A DNA stretch of 64,000 bases from Bowmanella yangjiangensis (lineage in GTDB: Bacteria > Pseudomonadota > Gammaproteobacteria > Enterobacterales > Alteromonadaceae), in assembly GCF_017255015.1 (NCBI RefSeq), contig NZ_JAFKCS010000002.1:1-64000 (forward strand). The letters are read 5' to 3'. The first letter of the stretch is position 1. Each line of letters begins with the position of its first letter. Position numbers and translations under genes: made by a program. The notes under the pieces were generated by a model. The model was not told the DNA's origin, searched no databases, and saw only the letters and a program-made list of their open reading frames with translations. Below are positions 50,006 through 58,400 of this stretch, one piece after another.

Positions 50006-50923
50006 ATGAAAAAGTCATCTATTTGTTTGTTGTTAGCCAGTATGTTTGCAGCCAGTGTGCAGGCCACTTCCCAGCTTGATGAACTAAGTAAAGAACTGGA
50101 GATCATGAGCAGCATCATGCAAACCAGTTACAAGCAAAATCGCGACGAAAAAGGCATTAGCGTGCGTTCTTTGCAAAGCACCTATCTGGCCGGGCAGGGC
50201 GTAGTGTTCAGGATCCAAACCTCAGGCGGCAGTAATCGCTTTCGTTTTTCATTCAATGGATTGGACCATGTCATTCCCGTACCGCCGATTGAGCCGCAAA
50301 TCGAAGTGCGTGGTAATGCAGTAGTAATCGAAAATGAAGGACATGTAATTGAATATGAGTCCATTGGCGATGAGCTGGAGCAGGTACGCGAACTTTTTAT
50401 TGGGTCCAATGACAAGCTGAGCGAGCTGCGAGACCAGCAGCGTGAATTAAACTGGGAAGCCCGAGAAGTTGAACGCCGTAACCGTGACAACGAGTTTGAA
50501 AAGCGCCACGCAGAAGGTGAGCGCCGTGCTGAGCTGGAAAAGGAAACCCAGGAACTGCAAAAAGAGCTGGCCAAGATTAAAGAGCGTCAGCGTGAAGTGG
50601 AAAAATATGCCCAGCAGTTAGAAGAAGAACAGCGAGAAGCCAACAGTAAACGTGTGGCGGCGGCGCAGGAGCAGAGCAAGAAATTCCTGGCCGAGTTTGA
50701 ACACAACAGTGCCGATATTCTGTGTAAATACGGCAGCGGTCTGAAGAGCTTGCCAGCCGGTGAACATATTACCCTGGTGCTGGACAATTATGCAGGTGGT
50801 AAAGGTCGTAGCAAGAATCAGGACCGTATCTACGTATTTGACTACAAAGACGTGCAGTCTTGTGTAAGCGGTAAGCTCGACCCACAAAAGTTGCTGGGCA
50901 AGGCTAACACCTACGAATTCTAG
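50006..50923 (+). CDS. periplasmic coiled-coil protein of the sigma operon
   Basis: A 305-residue exported protein; I take the ATG at 50006, behind GAGG, with the signal MKKSSICLLLASMFAASVQA. A beta-rich part (FRFSFNGLDHVIPVPPIEPQ) is followed by a very charged coiled coil (about 140-230, ELEKETQELQKELAKIKERQ and similar) and a C-terminal domain with one Cys pair (DILCKYGSG, DVQSCVSG). I do not recognise the family. It follows the anti-sigma gene by 21 bases and is probably a target or ligand of the pathway, since both carry periplasmic coils. Confidence 0.75.
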   Translation: MKKSSICLLLASMFAASVQATSQLDELSKELEIMSSIMQTSYKQNRDEKGISVRSLQSTYLAGQGVVFRIQTSGGSNRFRFSFNGLDHVIPVPPIEPQIEVRGNAVVIENEGHVIEYESIGDELEQVRELFIGSNDKLSELRDQQRELNWEAREVERRNRDNEFEKRHAEGERRAELEKETQELQKELAKIKERQREVEKYAQQLEEEQREANSKRVAAAQEQSKKFLAEFEHNSADILCKYGSGLKSLPAGEHITLVLDNYAGGKGRSKNQDRIYVFDYKDVQSCVSGKLDPQKLLGKANTYEF

Positions 50924-50958
50924 TTGCAGGGGCGAAGATGACGTCGCCTGATGTTGAG

Positions 50959-50992
50959 AAAAAGCCCGCTATTGTTCAAAGCGGGCTTTTTT
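50959..50992 (+). terminator. rho-independent terminator of the sigma operon
   Basis: AAAAGCCCGCT and AGCGGGCTTTT form an 11-bp stem around ATTGTTCAA, followed by extra Ts. It lies 36 bases after the stop. Confidence 0.92.
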
Positions 50993-51041
50993 ATGCGATG
51001 GGTGAGTCTTGTGCTTCGCTTAACGGCACTGTGCTTTAAGC

Positions 51042-51386
51042 TCATATCACATCAAAGGTCTTTTCAAGCAGGTAGTGCAAGGTCGCCACAACCATCAATA
51101 TAAACAACATGGAAGCCGCACGAATGGTGAAAAAGTGAGTGGATGACTGCCATTTTCTTTTCAGATAAAAGACATCAAAAAGTATAAAAAACACCGCTAA
51201 GATGGCGCCGACAATGCCTCCCACATAAAGCAGGGCAAGGAAATATATTTTTGCAATCAGAAACGACAGGCTGCTGGTTTGTTCTGGTGCGGAACCGAGA
51301 ATCAGGTGCATATAGCCAACGCCGAGTAGCAGGGCTGCCACAGCCCAAAGCAGGTATTCCAGCAATGACTTTCTTATAGTTGTCAT
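51042..51386 (-). CDS. small integral membrane protein of unknown function
   Basis: A 114-residue protein if started at the ATG at 51386; an upstream ATG at 51461 adds 25 residues. It has three or four membrane helices (LLEYLLWAVAALLLGVGYMHLI, IYFLALLYVGGIVGAILAVFFILFDVFYL, AASMLFILMVVATLHYLL). The family is unknown. It is the last of three co-directional small genes between the sigma operon and the giant surface-protein gene. Confidence 0.65.
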   Translation of the reverse strand: MTTIRKSLLEYLLWAVAALLLGVGYMHLILGSAPEQTSSLSFLIAKIYFLALLYVGGIVGAILAVFFILFDVFYLKRKWQSSTHFFTIRAASMLFILMVVATLHYLLEKTFDVI

Positions 51387-51466
51387 ATAATCAGAGCCTT
51401 TATGTACGTACTCATTTGACAGATAAACAGCCAGTGTTAACAGTATGGACTGCCGTAACAAAATGC

Positions 51467-52105
51467 TTAAAATCCAGAACTAGCCGCAGCGTCACTGACA
51501 TCCTTTGTGGTCTTTGCGGGCGTATCGAGGATGGAAAGGCGGTCAGATTTAACCATACCATGCTCATCGAAATAGCGAAGCTCACCGCAGTGCAAAGGGG
51601 CATCGGCCTGGCAGGGACTGTAGTTAAACTCGGCTAACTTGTACTTTCTATACATGCCCAGTTCCTCGGTAACCAACCCGCCCAGGTCCTCTTCGTTTTC
51701 AAGAAAATAAGCCGTGCCTTCATCCTGGAAAACACTAATAGGGAACGCCTTATAGTACTGATAAAAGAATACCGAGGTTTCGTTCTCGTAGGCCAGTGTT
51801 TTACCCGCAGGGAACTCGCTGCTTAAATGCGTGACGACTTGCTGGTGGATGGCCTGCTGAAGGGCATTCTGATCCTCGTCAGGATACTTAACCAGATATA
51901 GGTTGGGATAAACCTCGGACTGGATAAAGCGCATATTTTTATAAAAAACATGGTGAATACCTAACCCAATCAGGCCCAGTAGCAGCGTGGCGTAAAACAC
52001 TCTGGCCCGCGTTTTATTTTTTAGGATCCATAGTATTAGCCTAACGCCAAGGAACAAGACGCCGCTTAGCATAAGCAGCAGAAAAACGATAAGTACTAGT
52101 TCCAT
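51467..52105 (-). CDS. membrane-anchored protein of unknown function
   Basis: A 212-residue protein with two hydrophobic segments at the N terminus (LVLIVFLLLMLSGVLFLGVRLILWIL and ARVFYATLLLGLIGLGIHHVFY). The rest is a soluble domain (QALQQAIHQQVVTHLSSEFPAGKTLAYE, YYKAFPISVFQDEGTAYFLEN) with one Cys pair (SPCQADAPLHCGE), consistent with a periplasmic location. I do not recognise the family. Its start overlaps the end of the next upstream gene by 10 bases. Confidence 0.7.
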   Translation of the reverse strand: MELVLIVFLLLMLSGVLFLGVRLILWILKNKTRARVFYATLLLGLIGLGIHHVFYKNMRFIQSEVYPNLYLVKYPDEDQNALQQAIHQQVVTHLSSEFPAGKTLAYENETSVFFYQYYKAFPISVFQDEGTAYFLENEEDLGGLVTEELGMYRKYKLAEFNYSPCQADAPLHCGELRYFDEHGMVKSDRLSILDTPAKTTKDVSDAAASSGF

Positions 52106-52344
52106 TCGGCTTCGGACACAAAAGCAATACCGCGATCAATTAAGCGCGCGGTAGAGAAAGAGGCGCTGCATAGCATCAAACTCTGTTTCAGCACACTATT
52201 GGCAGTGTCATCTAAAGGTGCAAGTAAGGGGGGCGCTACAGGTTGTTGCAACAGGCCAGAATAAATCGCGGCTGCCAGTGTTAATACACAAAGTAGCAGT
52301 GCAAACAGCCGTTGTACTGCGTTGAGTTTATTCAGAAAGTACAT
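52096..52344 (-). CDS. small exported or membrane protein of unknown function
   Basis: An 82-residue protein with one N-terminal hydrophobic segment (LFALLLCVLTLAAAIYSGLL) and a soluble end (SFSTARLIDRGIAFVSEAEWN). GGAGGC precedes the ATG. It overlaps the following gene by 10 bases. The role is unknown. Confidence 0.65.
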   Translation of the reverse strand: MYFLNKLNAVQRLFALLLCVLTLAAAIYSGLLQQPVAPPLLAPLDDTANSVLKQSLMLCSASFSTARLIDRGIAFVSEAEWN

Positions 52345-52410
52345 GCCTCCGACCTACAGTATGCTGGGTTAAGCTGACGTCAGTATTAACGATATAACCG
52401 CACAGATAAA

Positions 52411-52436
52411 GTAAAGGCGCCCGATGGCGCCTTTAC
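52411..52436 (-). terminator. terminator of the giant surface-protein operon
   Basis: GTAAAGGCGCC and GGCGCCTTTAC form a perfect 11-bp stem around CGAT, 15 bases after the stop on the minus strand, followed by TTTATC. Confidence 0.75.
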
Positions 52437-52450
52437 TATAGTGGCAACTG

Positions 52451-55400
52451 TTATTGGTTAAGAGCGCTTCGGCGGCGTAAATATACCAAAGCCAGCATAG
52501 CCAGCAACCAGTGGCCGACGCTGCCACCGGAGGATCTTCCTTCCGATGGCGGGACCACTACCGGCACAGCCTGTACGGTTACCGACACCGTTGCACTAGC
52601 CACACCGCCACGCCCATCACTGATTTGCACATGAATGGTATCCATGCCGCTAAAACCGGCTTTAGGCGTATAACGTAACTGCTGCGAGGCGCTAATGCTA
52701 ACGCTACCGGTTTGTGCCGTGGCGCTGCTGATGCTTAACGTATCGCCGTCGGCATCGCTGGCATGTTGTAACACATTGATGTCAATTGGAGTTTGATCAT
52801 CTGTGCTGGCGCTGCTGTCTGTGATTACCGGTGCCATGTTGTAATACAGCGCAATTGTCACTGTGGCGCTGGCGCTGCCGTTGTTACCATCATTGATAGT
52901 GTAACTCAGCGTGTCATTACCAATGAAATCCTGCGGCGCTGTATACCATAGGCTTAAGCCATCCTCGCTAATTGTTACCACACCAAAAGCGACAGACGCC
53001 TGGCTGATGGTTAAGCTATCGCCATCTGCATCGGTATCGTTATCCAGCACCATTAGCTGATGCGTCTGGTTCCATTTCTGGTTATAGCTGTCGGCATTGG
53101 CGACGGGTTTACTATTGTCGCTGCGCTGCATTGATACGGCGCCCGGGTCGACAACTGCTGCGTTAACCAGGCCATCATCATCATTTGGTCCACCATCTTC
53201 AATGGTAAGCTGCACGCACAGATGACCTTCGACTAAGCCAGGAGTCCAATCCGCCGCGCCCGGTGGCGGGCAATAGCCTGGATTGCCTGCCGCAGAATGA
53301 ATACTGTTATTTGCATCAGTAACGAAGTTCACCCAACTGCCTTGCTGGAATTTACGGTAGACCGCATTCGTTGGTATCGCTTCGCGTTGTGGTAGCACTA
53401 TGCGAACAGATTGCCCAGCTGTAGGCAGGCTACGGATAGTGAAGTCAAAAATACCACCGACAGGCTCAAAGACCGGGTCGGTATTTAAGTTATCCAGCGT
53501 GCCGAGTTCTTCATCGAGAATTTGCACGCCGCCCGAGTTACCGCTGCGGGCAAATAAGCCCAGGCTGCAACGCACGCCGGGGTCGCATTCAACCAGGAAA
53601 CTGCTGGTGGAATTGATTTGCTGCGGCAGAATATTAGGCGACGGCATATTATCCAGATAGTTCGGAATACCGTTGTCATCGCTATCGTCACTGCCTTCAA
53701 GCGCGTCATTAATACCGTCGCGGTCGGCATCACTGTTGGCATCCAGTACAGGTAAGGCGGTGACAACGCGGAAGTAGGCTGACGCCTGTACCGCCGCACC
53801 GGCCGAATCGGTTACCGATACCTGCACCTGATGCGCCCCTACCAGGTCAGCTGGGTCGAAGCTTATGCTGGCAGCGTCTTCGCTAAACGCTATGTTGTCA
53901 GGCAACTGCCAGGTAAGACTATGTGTATCCGATATGTTGGCATCGGTGATGGTTGCCATGACAGTGACCGGACCAGCTGTTGGTGTGACAAGTGATGTGC
54001 TAATCCCTTGCTGCATTACTGCCAGATTAACCTGTGGTGGCAGGTTGGTATCGGTAATAGTGACGCTGGTTCTGGCATCGGCAGCCAGGTTAGGGCCACT
54101 AACCAGGGTGATCAGCAAGTCTTTTGTCGCGTCGCCTATCAGGTCGGCAAAGACGTTAAAGCTAATACTGGCACGCGTTCCGGAGCTTATACGCACTGTA
54201 CCGGCGATTAAGTCATGTTCGCCTTCCCCGGCAGAGCCGCCGACGCTGTAACCCACGTCAACCGGATAAATGGGCGACTCACCATTAAGAATGACATCGA
54301 CACTTACCGCACTGTGATTGGCTACCGTCTGCGCTTTACTCAGTGATACCCGTGGCAGCACACGTAACAACTGGGTTGTGGTGCTGCTTAGGCCATCAGC
54401 ATCGGTAGCTGACCAGTAAAGCAGGTGCTCACCCGGGCTAAATAGCAAGGTGTTTTTATCCAGGTGCACCGCTATTCGGTTGCCGTTGCGGTCGCGTGCT
54501 GTGGCAACACCCACATCCACTTTAGTGAACAGGCCGGTGGCGTTAACGGTTAAATCATCTGGCACGGTAATCACCGGTGCATCCGGGTTAACGCCGTCAA
54601 TCTGCAGCGTAACATTGGCGCTGGCGTCAAACTCGCCATCGGTAATGCTGTAATGCAGGCTGACTAAGCCATTAAAGTTATCTGGCGCACTAAAGCGCAG
54701 TTGATTATCCACGATCATGACAGTACCAATGCTGGTCGTAGCGAACGTAATCGTCAGCGTATCGCCATCCGGGTCGATATCATTAGCCAATACGCCAAGT
54801 GGATAAAAACCATCCAGGTTAAACGGCAAGCTGAAGTTGTCATCAATGGCTGTTGGTGCATGATTGCCATCAACTACCTCCAGGTTAAACGCTGGCAGTG
54901 CCGCAGAGAGTTCCCCGTCAGACACGCTAATCACTATGCCATTACTGCTGCCGACGTCCTCTTTTAGTGGGGTGCCGGTTAACGCGCCGGTAGTGCTGTT
55001 AAAGCTGGCCCAGATAGGTTTATTACTGATACTGAATGTCAGCGTGTCGCCATCCGGGTCGCTTGCCGTTGGGGTAAAGTTGTAGGCTTCACCCTGTTTA
55101 ATCGACGTTGCCGGCGCACCGCTGATAGTTGGTGCGGTATTCGTGGCTGTTACGGTAATACTAAACGCCGGCAGTGCTGCGGTTAAATTGCCGTCAGACA
55201 CGCTAATAACAATGCCATTGGTTGTACCGACGTGTTCAGCCGATGGTGTACCGGTTAACGCGCCGGTAGTGCTGTTAAAGCTGGCCCAGACGGGTTTATT
55301 ACTGATACTGAATGTCAGCGTATTGCCATCGGCGTCGCTGGCTGTGGGGGTAAAACTATAGGCAATACCTTGTGCCACGCTGGTCGCTGGCGAGCCGCTG

Positions 55401-58400
55401 ATGGTAGGGGCTGAGTTAGGCGCTTGTGGTGTGACGCTGTTTGACGCAGCAGAAGCCGTACCTTTGCCGGTGGCATTGGTTGCCGTAACGGTAAAGGTGT
55501 AGGCCGTACCATTAGTCAGGCCGGCAATCGTGATGGGAGAGCTGGCACCCGTTGCAGTAGCCGCACCTGGGTTGGCTGTCACCGTGTAGCCGGTAATGGC
55601 GGAGCCGCCATTAGAGGCCGGCGCCGTAAAGCTGACCTGGGCGGAGCCATTGCCCGCCACTGCACTTACTGCTGTAGGAGCACCGGGCAACAGTGTGTTG
55701 GTCAGGCTAAGATCATTACCATCGCCGCCGGCGTAACTCACGATTAAATTACTGGAGTTGCCACCGGCAACAAAAGAGCCACCCTCAGCAATACCCGAAA
55801 AGGTACCGGTGATGGCATCTGCGCCATCATTGCTGATGATGTCATAGCGATCGCCATTCGCAGCAACATAGCTATGCGCTGCTGAAATATTGGCGCCGCT
55901 TAGCGACACAACTCCAGCAATATCCAGTTGGTCGTACTGGGTTACAGCGGTAGTGCCAGTGATATCTAGTAACAGATTCGCACCGCTGTTAAGTAGCAGG
56001 TTTCCGGCAACAGTTAACAGACCCGGTCCCGCATTGCCAGGAGAAAGATTACCGCCATTGGCAACGTTAACTGCCGGGACAGTACCTGTACCAGCCAGGG
56101 TTGCACCTGATGATACGTTTACACCTGAGCTGCTGGAAAGGTCGCCGGTGATCAGCAAGGTGCCTGCAGCGACCTGAGTTGCTCCGCTAAAGCTACTGGA
56201 GCCACTCAGGGTAAAGGTCCCACTACCCGCTTTGGCCAAAGAGCCGGCACCGCTGATCACACCTGAAAGTGTGGTGCTGGTGTTGTTAGCGCCGGTGGTT
56301 AGCGTGCCGCCGGTTAATACCAGGTTCCCCGCACCGGCTACTGAGCCTATAGTTTCGCTGCCACTTGGCAGTATCAAACTGGCTCCGGCGCTAATTGATA
56401 CCGCAGTGCTATCTGTCAGCGCATTACCATTTGCCAGTGCCAAACCACCTGCAGAGACAGTCACTGCACCCGTTGCGGTATTGGTTGCGCTGAGCGTCAA
56501 AGTCCCTGTCCCTGCCTTGGTCAAGGCGTTCGCCCCGCTGACGACACCGCTGATGGTCATCGCATTGGCGTTGCTGATAATGGCATCGCCCGCCAAGGCA
56601 ATCGCATTGGTTACTGTTTGGGCAGTACCGGTAAGGGTTAACAGGCTGGAAGCATTGATGGTAACTCCACCTGAACCCAGGTTGGATGAATCCGATACCG
56701 TCACCCCGTTAGTACCAGAAATAGTTAGGCCACCGGAGAAACTGTTCGTGCCACTCAGGGTTAAATTGCCGCCACTGGTTTTGTTCAGGGCACCGCTGCC
56801 ACTGATAGTGCCCGATAGCGTCAGGGTTTGTGCCGCGTTCAATACCTGAACCGTTCCGCCACTGGCTCCCAGCACTATGGCGTTATCTAAATTAAAGCTG
56901 GCCATGTTATTGCTGAGAGTGCCGCCATTCAGCGTGAGGGTTCCCGAAGAGAAAGTACTATCGCTGCCAATCCATAACTCACCAGCCGATACGATGACAT
57001 CGCCGGAGTAAGTGGTTGAATTGTTGGTATTGGTCAGGGTTAAACGACCTGTACCGGTTTTAGTCAGGTCGTTGGCTCCAGTCAGCTCCGCTGCAAGGGT
57101 TAATTGATCACCGCTGCCATTGCTTATGTTGAGGCTGCCAGCCAGAGTGAATGAACTGCCGGTGATAGTGGCAGTACCCAGCGCGTCAGCATTCAGAGTA
57201 ATGTTTGCCGGAACAGTTAACGGTGTCCCTAAAGTGATAGTGGTGCCACTGAGTCCCACGGCAAAATCCACTGTGCCATTGGCGGTAACATAGGCAAGCG
57301 CTTCGCGCAGTGATAAGCCTGCACCATCGGCTAAATCTGTAGCCAGACTGCCATCAATAGTGGCATCGGCGCCTGAATCAGCATTGGTAGTTACCGTCAC
57401 CGGCCCATCAATGGAGACAGCCAGTGCCGCCGACGCGCTGCTGACATTACCTGCCGCATCGGTCGCCGTCGCGGTGATATTGTGGATGCCATTGGCCATG
57501 GCCCCTGTGGTATAGCTCCAATTACCTGAGCCATCGGCCGCAGTGGTGCCAAGGGTGCCGCTGATGGATGAAATAACCGCCACAGTTGCATTGGCTTCGG
57601 CTGTACCGGTAAAGGTTGGCGTGTTGTCGCTGGTAATGTTGTCCGTATTGGAAGCGCCGGTGTCCGACGCGGCATCTAAATCCGGTGTTGATGGCGCGGC
57701 AGGCGTATCGCGATCGACGCTGTGGGTGGTGCCACTGCTATAGGCCGCTACGCCATTACCTGCTGCATCTACTATATTCGACCCACCATTGAGATCTAAC
57801 CTGAGCGAGCCGGTACCTGTGATGGTATTAACCGTCACATTGACAGTGGAACCAGAAGCCGCAGAGACACTGGCAACTGAACCTGACGCTGTTCCTGTGG
57901 TGACCAAAGTAAAGTCATCGGTGGAAATATTGCTGACCGACTCATCAAAGGCCACCGCAAAATCCATGCTTGCTGCATTGGCTGCCGGTGAACCTGTAGG
58001 GGCGATACTGGTGACGCTGGGGGCAACGCTATCCACCACCAAGGCTTTGTTTGCGCCGAGGGAATTAGCTGCGCCGGGTGTCGCCAAGGTTAAGGTGGCG
58101 TTATTGCCGACTGTATCCTGAATAGTGCCGCCATTCAGCGCGAGTGAATTGGTAGTCACGTAGTCCAGATCGGCAGAATTATCACCCGCCTGCACGGTAT
58201 AGCTAAAAGTCAGCTGATTGGAACCGGTGCCACTGGCGTAGCCTGCTATTCGATCTGTAGCCCCTGTTTCCAGCGTCAATTGCGGAATACCCCCGCCAGT
58301 GTTAACCATTACAGATTCACTGAAATTGACCTGAATGCTAATGACATCACCTGCTTTATAGACGCCATCCGCAGTGCTGGAGTTCACGGAGGTTACCGTG

